A stretch of DNA of 6,726 nt from Pseudomonadota bacterium (lineage in GTDB: Bacteria > Pseudomonadota > Alphaproteobacteria > Acetobacterales > Acetobacteraceae). Positions 1-5,451 of the stretch are shown here, in pieces. Below the pieces are notes generated by a model, which saw nothing but the letters and a program-made list of their open reading frames with translations, searched no databases and was not told where the DNA came from. The stretch is taken from assembly GCA_021815835.1 (NCBI GenBank), contig JAKAZN010000101.1, positions 1 through 6,726 on the forward strand. The letters run 5' to 3'. The translations under genes were made by a program, and so were the position numbers. Numbering within the stretch: the stretch's first letter is position 1; every line of letters starts with the position of its first letter.

Positions 1-179
1 TCCAGCGCTTCGGGCGCCGCGCGGGCGGCGAGCAGGCGCACATGCAGCGCCGGATCCTCGGCCGCGAGCAGGTCGAGGAAACGCGCGTCGAGCCGGATCA
101 GCCCGTCGCGCCCGGCCAGATCGGCAAAAGTGAGATCGAGACCCGGCAACCGGGTCGCGGCGGGGAATTCGGTATCCAT
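1..179 (-). CDS. N-terminal fragment of an unidentified protein (cut by window edge)
   Basis: A minus-strand frame opens at an ATG at 179 and stays open to the window edge, giving 59 codons beginning MDTEFPAATRLPGLDLTFAD. A second in-frame ATG four codons upstream (191, MPPS-) is an alternative start; neither has a strong Shine-Dalgarno, only weak purine patches. The visible part has no signal peptide and looks like an acidic, Leu/Ala-rich helical N-terminus, with 'LIRLDARFLDLLAAEDPALHVRLLAARAAP' near residues 27-56. It lies 123 bp downstream of the transaminase on the same strand and has its own candidate promoter, so it may or may not be co-transcribed. I do not recognise it. The style vaguely recalls N-termini of long alphaproteobacterial oxidoreductases, but that is memory, not evidence. 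Codon use matches the neighbours, which supports real coding. Confidence 0.55.
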   Translation of the reverse strand, partial: MDTEFPAATRLPGLDLTFADLAGRDGLIRLDARFLDLLAAEDPALHVRLLAARAAPEAL

Positions 180-244
180 GCTGGGCGGCATCCGTCTGTC
201 CGGTCCGAGGCGCGGCCTGGGACCGGGGCCCCGAGCGCCCGCGG

Positions 245-274
245 GTGATGGGCGGATCGCTCGGCTTGCGTCAA
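245..274 (-). promoter_or_regulatory. Candidate sigma-70 promoter for the left-edge gene
   Basis: Read on the minus strand, CTTGACG (-35 core TTGACG at 274-269) is followed after 18 bp by CATCAC (250-245), a weak -10 matching TATAAT at three of six positions. It would start a transcript near 238, giving a leader of about 60 nt before the ATG at 179. The TTGAC core matches the typical alphaproteobacterial -35; the -10 is poor, so this is tentative. Confidence 0.3.
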
Positions 275-280
275 GCGCCG
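262..280 (-). terminator. Possible hairpin downstream of the transaminase, no U-tract
   Basis: GCTTG (264-268) and CAAGC (272-276) pair around a 3-nt loop, and CG/CG at 262-263 and 279-280 extend the stem past a 2-nt bulge. It begins about 23 nt after the transaminase stop on the minus strand, where a terminator would be expected. No U-run follows, and the stem overlaps the candidate -35 at 269-274, so it could equally be an operator or chance. Confidence 0.18.
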
Positions 281-302
281 GACGCGCAAATCAGGTCAGC
301 AA

Positions 303-1706
303 TTACCCGATCGGGGCGATTTTCTCCCGCCGCAACTGCGCCGTGAGCTCCGACAGCGCCCGCTCCACCCGGTCCAGCATCTCGTCGATCTCGGCCGTGG
401 TGATGATCAGCGGCGGGCTGAAGCACAGCACCTCGCCCGGCACGGCGCGCGCGATCACGCCCTCGGCCTCGATCAGCTTCGTCCAGCGCGCGCCCACTTT
501 CGCCGCCAGATCGAATTTGCGATGCGCCGCCTTGTCTTCCATCAGCTCGATCGCGGCGATCAGGCCGATCCCGCGCACCTCCCCCACCAAGGGGTGGTCG
601 GCGAAGCGGCGGCGCAGCTCGCGCTGCATATGCGCGCCCACGACGCCGACATGCGCGCCGATTTCGGTCTCGTCGTAGATTTTCAGGGTCTCGATCGCGA
701 CCGCGGCCGGCACCGGATGGCCGGAATAGGTGAAGCCGTGGCCGAAGGTGCCGATCTTGTGGCTTTCCGAGGCCAGCGCCTGGAACACGCGCTCGTTCAC
801 CATCACCGCGCTGATCGGCAGATAGGCCGAGGACAGCGCCTTGGCGCAGACCAGGATGTCGGGCTCGATCCCGAGCGTCTGGCTGCCCCAGTAGCTGCCG
901 GTGCGCCAGAAGCCGCAGATCACCTCGTCGGCGACGAACAGCACGTCGTATTTGCGGCAGACCGCCTGGATCTTCTGGAAATAGCCGCGCGGGGGAACGA
1001 TCACCCCGCCCGCGCCCATCACCGGCTCGGCGAACATCGCCGCCACCGTGTCGGGCCCCTCGGCGAGGATCAGCTGTTCCAGCGCCTCGGCGCAGCGCGT
1101 GGCGAATGCGTCCTCGCTCTCGCCGGGCTGCGCCCCGTTGTAGTGATGCGGCGTCATGGTATGGACGAAGCCGGGCAGCGGCACGTCGAAGCTGCGGTGA
1201 TTGGCGGGCAGGCCGGTCAGCGAGGCGGCGGCCAGCGTGATGCCGTGATAGCCCTTGATCCGGCCGATGATCTTCTTCTTGCGCGGCCGGTCCAGCGCGT
1301 TGTTCATGTACCAGATCATCTTGATCGCGGTATCGTTCGCCTCCGAACCGGAATTGGCGAAGAACACCTTGCTCATCGGCACCGGCGCGCGCGCCAGCAG
1401 CATCTCGGCCAGTTCGATGCAGGGTTCGTGCGATTTGGCGGTGAAGCCGTGATAGAACGGCAGCTTGCGCATCTGCGCCGCCGCCGCCTGCACCAGGCGC
1501 TCGTTATCGAAGCCGAGCGAGGCGCACCACAGGCCGGCCACGGATTCGATGTAGTCCTTGCCGGAATCGTCCCAGACCCGCACGCCCTTGCCGCGGGTGA
1601 TGACCACCGGACCGATCTCCTGATGCGTCACGAGGTCGGTATAGGGGTGCAGCACGCTGGCGATGTCGCGGGCGGCGTTGGAATTGGCGCCGAAGGGCGG
1701 GGTCAT
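303..1706 (-). CDS. Class III PLP-dependent omega-amino acid:pyruvate-type aminotransferase
   Basis: A complete 467-residue fold-type I, class III (AT-III) transaminase of normal family length. These cytosolic enzymes move the terminal amine of an omega-amino acid or amine (beta-alanine, putrescine, taurine and similar) to pyruvate or another keto acid. Visible features are GLWC at 58-61 (active-site-entrance Trp60), NSGSEAND at 118-125 (phosphate binding), GYHG at 152-155 (ring stacking), the PLP-N1 Asp in ADEV at 259-262, and the Schiff-base lysine K289 in CAKALSS. Arg420 in 'IARAVPGEV' aligns by eye with the carboxylate-binding 'flipping' arginine of omega-transaminases. The usual GFGRTG loop reads GFWRTG (265-270). 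The start at 1706 has AAGGAG seven bases upstream, and the protein begins where the family does. The frame stays open upstream to 3410, but that part is antisense to the acyl-CoA synthetase. The amine substrate cannot be assigned from sequence. Confidence 0.95.
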   Translation of the reverse strand: MTPPFGANSNAARDIASVLHPYTDLVTHQEIGPVVITRGKGVRVWDDSGKDYIESVAGLWCASLGFDNERLVQAAAAQMRKLPFYHGFTAKSHEPCIELAEMLLARAPVPMSKVFFANSGSEANDTAIKMIWYMNNALDRPRKKKIIGRIKGYHGITLAAASLTGLPANHRSFDVPLPGFVHTMTPHHYNGAQPGESEDAFATRCAEALEQLILAEGPDTVAAMFAEPVMGAGGVIVPPRGYFQKIQAVCRKYDVLFVADEVICGFWRTGSYWGSQTLGIEPDILVCAKALSSAYLPISAVMVNERVFQALASESHKIGTFGHGFTYSGHPVPAAVAIETLKIYDETEIGAHVGVVGAHMQRELRRRFADHPLVGEVRGIGLIAAIELMEDKAAHRKFDLAAKVGARWTKLIEAEGVIARAVPGEVLCFSPPLIITTAEIDEMLDRVERALSELTAQLRREKIAPIG

Positions 1707-1713
1707 GGCGGGT

Positions 1714-1719
1714 CTCCTT
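1714..1719 (-). promoter_or_regulatory. Strong Shine-Dalgarno fixing the transaminase start
   Basis: On the minus strand AAGGAG sits seven bases before the ATG at 1706. It is the best ribosome-binding site among the large genes here. It settles the start against the much longer open frame, which would place translation start up to 1.7 kb further upstream inside the opposite-strand gene. Confidence 0.85.
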
Positions 1720-1762
1720 GAGGTCGGGCGCCCGGGCTTGCCGGGACGCGCCGCGCGGGCCG

Positions 1763-1791
1763 AGTGTAGGCACGCCGGGCGTGGGAGGAAA
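1763..1791 (-). promoter_or_regulatory. Candidate transaminase promoter
   Basis: On the minus strand TTTCCT (1791-1786) is separated by 17 bp from TACACT (1768-1763). TACACT matches TATAAT at four of six positions and TTTCCT matches TTGACA at three of six. It is the only plausible -10 in this GC-rich gap. It would give a leader of roughly 50 nt ending in the strong SD at 1714-1719. The weak -35 suggests dependence on an activator, which fits the tandem repeats immediately upstream. Confidence 0.35.
1771..1783. promoter_or_regulatory. 13-bp perfect dyad inside the promoter spacer (candidate operator)
   Basis: CACGCC-G-GGCGTG is a perfect 6-bp inverted repeat around one central base (1777). 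It occupies the middle of the 17-bp spacer between the candidate -35 and -10 boxes of the transaminase promoter, with both centres on the same base. A dimeric regulator binding there would control the promoter directly. In DNA this GC-rich a six-pair dyad is not rare, so the placement matters more than the palindrome itself. Confidence 0.35.
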
Positions 1792-1792
1792 A

Positions 1793-1827
1793 CCCGCGCC
1801 GGACCCCGCGCCGGACCCGGCGCCCGA
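1793..1827. repeat. Three 12-bp tandem iterations in the divergent intergenic region
   Basis: CCCGCGCCGGA occurs exactly at 1793-1803 and 1805-1815. A third, degenerate copy (CCGGCGCCCGA, 9 of 11 matches) lies at 1817-1827, so the period is 12 bp. The array starts directly upstream of the candidate transaminase -35 and ends about 14 bp before the acyl-CoA synthetase start codon. It could be iterated activator sites or simple GC-rich slippage. Confidence 0.5.
1808..1823. repeat. 7-bp inverted repeat (GCGCCGG-AC-CCGGCGC)
   Basis: Perfect 7-bp arms at 1808-1814 and 1817-1823 flank two bases, created where the second and third 12-bp iterations meet. It ends 18 bp before the ATG at 1842, so it could be an operator or, in the transcript, a small hairpin just ahead of the acyl-CoA synthetase ribosome-binding region. 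Confidence 0.35.
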
Positions 1828-1841
1828 CAAGGCCCCGCCCC

Positions 1842-3362
1842 ATGCCCGAGTCCGCCATCCTGCGCGCCGGACGCCTTGGCGTCGCCGAATTGTTCCTCGC
1901 CCGCGCGCGCGCCCATCCCGCCGCCCCGGCGCTGATCGCCGAGGGCCGCACGCTCAGCTACGCCGCGCTCGCCGCGCGGGTGGAGCGCCTCGCCGCCGGG
2001 CTTGCCGCGCGGGGCGTGGCGCGGGGGGACAGGATCGCGATCCTGTCGGAGAACCGGGGCGAATATGTGGAGACGATGCTCGCCGCCGCACGCATCGGCG
2101 CGATCCTGGCGTGCCAGAACTGGCGCCTCGCCGCGCCTGAACTCGCCCATTGCCTGCGCCTGGTCGCCCCGGTGCTGACGATCGTCTCGCCCCGCCACCA
2201 GGCCGCGCTGGCCGCGCTCGATCCGCCGCCCGGCGGCGATGTGCTGGTGCTGGGGGATGGGTACGAAGCGCTGATCGACGCCGCCCCCGCGCATCCGCCG
2301 CCCGTCGCCTTCGACCCCGAGGACGGGATGCTGATCCTGTACACCAGCGGCACGACGGGGCTGCCCAAGGGCGCGCTCATCAGCCAGCGCGCGGAGCTGG
2401 CCCGGCTTGCGGCGTTCCGGCTCGATCTCGGGATCGGGCCGGCGGACGGGTTCTGCGCCTGGGCGCCGATGTTTCACATGGCCTCGGCGGATCATCTGCT
2501 GGCCGCGCTGATGTCGGGCGGGCCGGTGATCGTGGTCGATGGGATGCAGCCGGGCGCGATCGCGGCGGCCGCCGCGCGGTTCCCGCTCGGCTGGCTGGTG
2601 CTGATGCCCGGCGCTATCGCGCCGGTGATCGCGGAGCTGACCGCGCGCCCGATCCGGCCCATCGGCATCCGCGCGATCGGCGCGATGGCGGATCTGGTGC
2701 CGGGCCATGAGCTCGCCGAGATCACGCGGCTGCTGGCCGCGCCCTATCTCAACAGTTTCGGCGCGACCGAGACCGGCCTGCCGCCGGCCTCGGCGGCGTT
2801 GATCCCGCCCGGGACGGTGCCTCTGAGTCTTTCCAAGCAGCAAAGCGCGCTGTGCGATCTGCGGCTGCTCGATCAGGACGGCGCCGAGGTTGCCGATGGC
2901 GCCACGGGCGAGATGGCGATCCGCGGCCCCACGGTGTTCAGCGGCTACTGGGACGCCGCCGAGACGAACCGGCGGGATTTCGCGGACGGGTATTTCCGCA
3001 TGGGCGATCTGTTCCGCCGCAACCCGGACGGGACCTACGATTTCGTCGATCGCGCCAAATACATGATCAAATCGGGCGGCGAGAACATCTACCCGGCCGA
3101 GATCGAACGCGTGCTGCTGGCCGATCCGCGCGTCGCCGAAGCCGTCGTGGTGCGCCGGCGCGACCCGCGTTGGGGCGAGATCCCGTGCGCCTTCGTGGTG
3201 CGGCGCGACCCGGCGCTGACGGAGGCCGATATCGAGGCGCTCTGCCGCGGATCGCTCGCCGGCTACAAGCGCCCGCGCGAAGTGCGGTTCGTGGCGATGG
3301 ACCAACTGCCACGCAGCACCACGGGGAAAATCCAGCGCCACGCGCTGGAGGATACGCGCTAG
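1842..3362 (+). CDS. Acyl-CoA synthetase (AMP-forming, ANL superfamily)
   Basis: A complete 506-residue cytosolic acyl/aryl-CoA ligase, which activates a carboxylic acid as an acyl-adenylate and then transfers it to CoA. The motifs are in order: P-loop YTSGTTGLPKG at 167-177, FHMA at 211-214, SFGATETG at 305-312 (the A5 region, usually YGxTE), the adenosine-binding MGDL at 387-390 with Asp389, hinge region DRAKYMIKSGGENIYPAEIE at 403-422, and the C-terminal catalytic lysine K496 in RSTTGKIQR. The hinge has Tyr407 where many relatives have Asp (DRxKD). Length and motifs suit the FadD/feruloyl-CoA-synthetase-like group; the chain length or aromatic nature of the substrate cannot be read. The start at 1842 places the N-terminal domain correctly and has only a weak AAGG (1829-1832) upstream. 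It is divergent from the transaminase, 135 bp away, and convergent with prpE, one base away. Confidence 0.93.
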   Translation: MPESAILRAGRLGVAELFLARARAHPAAPALIAEGRTLSYAALAARVERLAAGLAARGVARGDRIAILSENRGEYVETMLAAARIGAILACQNWRLAAPELAHCLRLVAPVLTIVSPRHQAALAALDPPPGGDVLVLGDGYEALIDAAPAHPPPVAFDPEDGMLILYTSGTTGLPKGALISQRAELARLAAFRLDLGIGPADGFCAWAPMFHMASADHLLAALMSGGPVIVVDGMQPGAIAAAAARFPLGWLVLMPGAIAPVIAELTARPIRPIGIRAIGAMADLVPGHELAEITRLLAAPYLNSFGATETGLPPASAALIPPGTVPLSLSKQQSALCDLRLLDQDGAEVADGATGEMAIRGPTVFSGYWDAAETNRRDFADGYFRMGDLFRRNPDGTYDFVDRAKYMIKSGGENIYPAEIERVLLADPRVAEAVVVRRRDPRWGEIPCAFVVRRDPALTEADIEALCRGSLAGYKRPREVRFVAMDQLPRSTTGKIQRHALEDTR

Positions 3363-3363
3363 C

Positions 3364-5268
3364 CTATCGCGTCCCCAACACCGCCGCGATCTCCCCAACC
3401 ACCGCCGCATCCTCGATCGTCGCCGGGATCGTCGGCGTCTGCCCGTCCGCCAGCGCCCGGATCGTTCCGCGCAAAATCTTCCCCGACCGCGTCTTCGGCA
3501 GCCGCTTCACCACCCGCGCATCCTTGAATGCCGCCACCGGGCCGATCCGCTCGCGCACCAGGGCCACAAGCTCGGCGGCGACCGCGGCTTCGTCGCGCGC
3601 CGCGCCCGCCTTCAGCACCACCAGGCCCAGCGGCACCTGGCCCTTCAGCGCATCCGCCGCGCCGACCACCGCGCATTCCGCGACATCCGGATGGGCGGCG
3701 AGCACTTCCTCCATCGCCCCGGTCGAAAGCCGATGCCCGGCGACGTTGATGATGTCGTCGGTGCGCCCCATCACCCACACATCGCCGTCGGCATCCACGC
3801 TGCCCGCGTCCCCGGTGCGGTACCACCCTGGGAAATCCGCCAGATAGGCGCGGCGATATCCCGCGTCGTCGCCCCACAGGGTGGGCGCGCATCCGGGCGG
3901 CAGCGGCAGCCGCAGCGCCAGATTGCCCGTCGCTCCCGCGCCCAGCACGGCGCCGTTATCGTCGAGCGCGGCCAGATCGTAGCCCGGCCCCGGCCGGCCG
4001 CCCGATCCGGGCTTGAACGGAAACAACCCATAGCCGCGGAAGCCCGCCGTGATCGGCCAGCCCGTTTCGGTCTGCCACCAATGATCCACCACCGGCTTGC
4101 CCAGCAGCCCGGCCACCCAGGTCGCGGTCGGCGGATCGCAGCGTTCGCCGGCCAGGAACAGCGCTTCGAACCGCGAGAGATCGACGCCGGCGAGCAGCTT
4201 TCCCTCCGGGTCCTGCTGCTTGATCGCGCGCAGCGCCGTGGGCGCGGTGAACAGCACCTTCACCCCGTGGCGCGCGATCATCCGCCAGAAAATGCCCGCA
4301 TCCGGCGTGCCGACCGGCTTGCCCTCGAACATCACCGAGGTGCAGCCGCGCAGCAGCGGCGCATAGACGATGTAGCTGTGGCCCACGACCCAGCCGACAT
4401 CGGAGGCGGTCCAGAACATCTCCCCCGCATCCACCCCGTAGATCATCGCCATCGAGTTCCACAGCGCCACCGCGTGCCCGCCATTGTCGCGCACGATCCC
4501 CTTCGGCTTGCCGGTGGTCCCCGAGGTATACAGGATATAGAGCGGGTCGGTGGCGGCGACCGACACCGGCGGATGCGGCGCGGCTTCCGCCTCGGCGGCG
4601 CGCAGATCGTGATCGCGCCCGGGGGTGAGCGCCGCTTCCAGCGCCGCGCGCTGCAGGATCAGGCAGGCGCGCGGCTGGTGCGGCGACAGCGCGAGCGCCG
4701 CGTCCAGCAGCGGCTTGTACGGCACCACCCGTCCCGGCTCCAGGCCGCAGGAGGCCGAGACGATCACCTTGGGCCGCGCGTCGGCGATGCGCGCGGCAAG
4801 CTCGGCCGCGGCGAAGCCGCCGAACACCACGGAATGGACCGCGCCCAGCCGTGCGCAGGCGAGCATCGCGATCGCCGCCTCCGGCACCATCGGCATGTAG
4901 ATCACCACCCGATCGCCGTGCCCGACGCCCAGCGCGGCCAGCGCGCCGGCGGTCTTCGCCACCCGGGCGAGCAGCGCGGCGTAGGTGAAGGTCTCGATCC
5001 GTCCTTCCATCGCGCTGTCCCAGATCAGCGCGGCCTGGTCGCCGCGCCCGGCGGCGACATGGCGATCGAGGCAGTTCACGCTGGTGTTCAGCGCGGCGTC
5101 CGGAAACCAGCGCCCATAGGGCGCGCCGTCGAGCCCCTGGGCGGGGTCGAAGATGCGCGACGGAGCGCGGTCCCAGGTGATGCCCTCGGCCGCGCGCGCC
5201 CACCAGGCCTCGGGGTCGCGCCGCCAGGCGGCATAGGCCTCGGCGTAGCGCGATGCGGTTGCGGTCAT
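3364..5268 (-). CDS. prpE: Propionyl-CoA synthetase (propionate--CoA ligase)
   Basis: A complete 634-residue AMP-forming ligase converting propionate, ATP and CoA to propionyl-CoA in the cytosol. Domains: an acetyl-CoA-synthetase-type N-terminal segment (about 8-60), P-loop YTSGTTGKPKG at 247-257, WWQTETG at 397-403, RTGD at 484-487, GRTDDIINVAGHRLS at 501-515, and PKTRSGKILR at 591-600 with catalytic K597. The stretches 'AGHRLSTGAMEEVLAAHPDV' and 'LKGQVPLGLVVLK' are the PrpE form and differ from acetyl-CoA synthetase, which favours this call over AcsA. In enteric PrpE the equivalent C-terminal lysine is controlled by reversible acylation, and it is intact here. The ATG at 5268 is chosen because the protein starts where the family does; only a G-rich patch serves as an SD. 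No prpB/C/D neighbours are present, so propionyl-CoA may enter the methylmalonyl-CoA route (inference). Confidence 0.93.
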   Translation of the reverse strand: MTATASRYAEAYAAWRRDPEAWWARAAEGITWDRAPSRIFDPAQGLDGAPYGRWFPDAALNTSVNCLDRHVAAGRGDQAALIWDSAMEGRIETFTYAALLARVAKTAGALAALGVGHGDRVVIYMPMVPEAAIAMLACARLGAVHSVVFGGFAAAELAARIADARPKVIVSASCGLEPGRVVPYKPLLDAALALSPHQPRACLILQRAALEAALTPGRDHDLRAAEAEAAPHPPVSVAATDPLYILYTSGTTGKPKGIVRDNGGHAVALWNSMAMIYGVDAGEMFWTASDVGWVVGHSYIVYAPLLRGCTSVMFEGKPVGTPDAGIFWRMIARHGVKVLFTAPTALRAIKQQDPEGKLLAGVDLSRFEALFLAGERCDPPTATWVAGLLGKPVVDHWWQTETGWPITAGFRGYGLFPFKPGSGGRPGPGYDLAALDDNGAVLGAGATGNLALRLPLPPGCAPTLWGDDAGYRRAYLADFPGWYRTGDAGSVDADGDVWVMGRTDDIINVAGHRLSTGAMEEVLAAHPDVAECAVVGAADALKGQVPLGLVVLKAGAARDEAAVAAELVALVRERIGPVAAFKDARVVKRLPKTRSGKILRGTIRALADGQTPTIPATIEDAAVVGEIAAVLGTR

Positions 5269-5305
5269 GGCACGGCCCCCCGTTTCTTTTGGCGAGCGGC
5301 ACCAT

Positions 5306-5317
5306 CGCGCCGGCGCG
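5306..5317. promoter_or_regulatory. 12-bp palindrome upstream of prpE
   Basis: CGCGCCGGCGCG is a perfect 12-bp palindrome 38-49 bp upstream of the prpE start. It abuts a weak promoter-like pair on the minus strand (TTGCCC at 5329-5324, 17-bp spacer, GATGGT at 5306-5301). It is made only of G and C in a very GC-rich background, so chance is a serious alternative. Confidence 0.2.
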
Positions 5318-5343
5318 CGGCGCGGGCAACCGCGGTCCGGGAG

Positions 5344-5370
5344 GCCGCCACAGGCCGGCGCCGCCACAGG
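5344..5370. repeat. 11-bp direct repeat abutting a -35 box (candidate regulator sites)
   Basis: GCCGCCACAGG occurs exactly at 5344-5354 and 5360-5370, with start points 16 bp apart. The second copy ends one base before the TTGACA box at 5372. This is the class of position used by activators bound just upstream of -35. A rough chance estimate for an exact 11-bp repeat in this 183-bp gap, allowing for its composition, is a few percent. Confidence 0.5.
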
Positions 5371-5371
5371 T

Positions 5372-5399
5372 TTGACACGCGGGGAGATCAGGCTAAGGA
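5372..5399 (+). promoter_or_regulatory. Candidate promoter for the Bug-like protein gene
   Basis: TTGACA (5372-5377) is a perfect -35 consensus, rare in such GC-rich DNA. After 16 bp comes TAAGGA (5394-5399), a poor -10 in a locally AT-richer patch. The start codon lies about 50 bp further on. The good -35 and weak -10, together with the direct repeat just upstream, suggest a regulated promoter. Confidence 0.45.
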
Positions 5400-5437
5400 A
5401 AACCCGGGGGATCGGCCGCCGCGCCGACCTCCGAGGC

Positions 5438-5444
5438 GGAAAGG
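5438..5444 (+). promoter_or_regulatory. Ribosome-binding site fixing the Bug-like start
   Basis: GGAAAGG ends seven bases before the ATG at 5452. It supports that start over the long upstream extension of the frame (open back to 3691), which is antisense to prpE. Confidence 0.6.
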
Positions 5445-5451
5445 CCCTCGC

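Noticed and set aside
224..233. CGGGGCCCCG palindrome in the left intergenic region
   Set aside because: Pure G/C palindromes of this length are expected by chance at this base composition, and it has no informative position.
522..1721. 399-residue plus-strand frame antisense to the transaminase
   Set aside because: His/Arg/Gly/Asp-rich with no domain; it mirrors the transaminase codons and has no ribosome-binding site.
1707..3410. The transaminase frame stays open upstream to 3410, which would give a 1035-residue fusion protein
   Set aside because: The extension is antisense to the acyl-CoA synthetase, is Arg/Gly/His-rich low-complexity sequence typical of GC-rich shadow frames, and the true start has a strong Shine-Dalgarno at 1714-1719.
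3364..5268. Acetyl-CoA synthetase (AcsA) as the identity of the long ligase
   Set aside because: The AGHRLSTGAMEE and LKGQVPLG segments are the PrpE form; acetyl-CoA synthetases have a GHRLGTAEIE-like sequence there.
5414..5446. Possible hairpin sequestering the ribosome-binding site of the Bug-like gene (CCGCC 5416-5420 with GGCGG 5435-5439)
   Set aside because: Only five pairs with a 14-nt loop in very GC-rich sequence, and the alternative pairings conflict; no riboswitch-like architecture.
3691..5451. The Bug-like gene frame stays open upstream to 3691 on the plus strand
   Set aside because: This part is antisense to prpE and has shadow-frame composition. The signal peptide and GGAAAGG site place the start at 5452.
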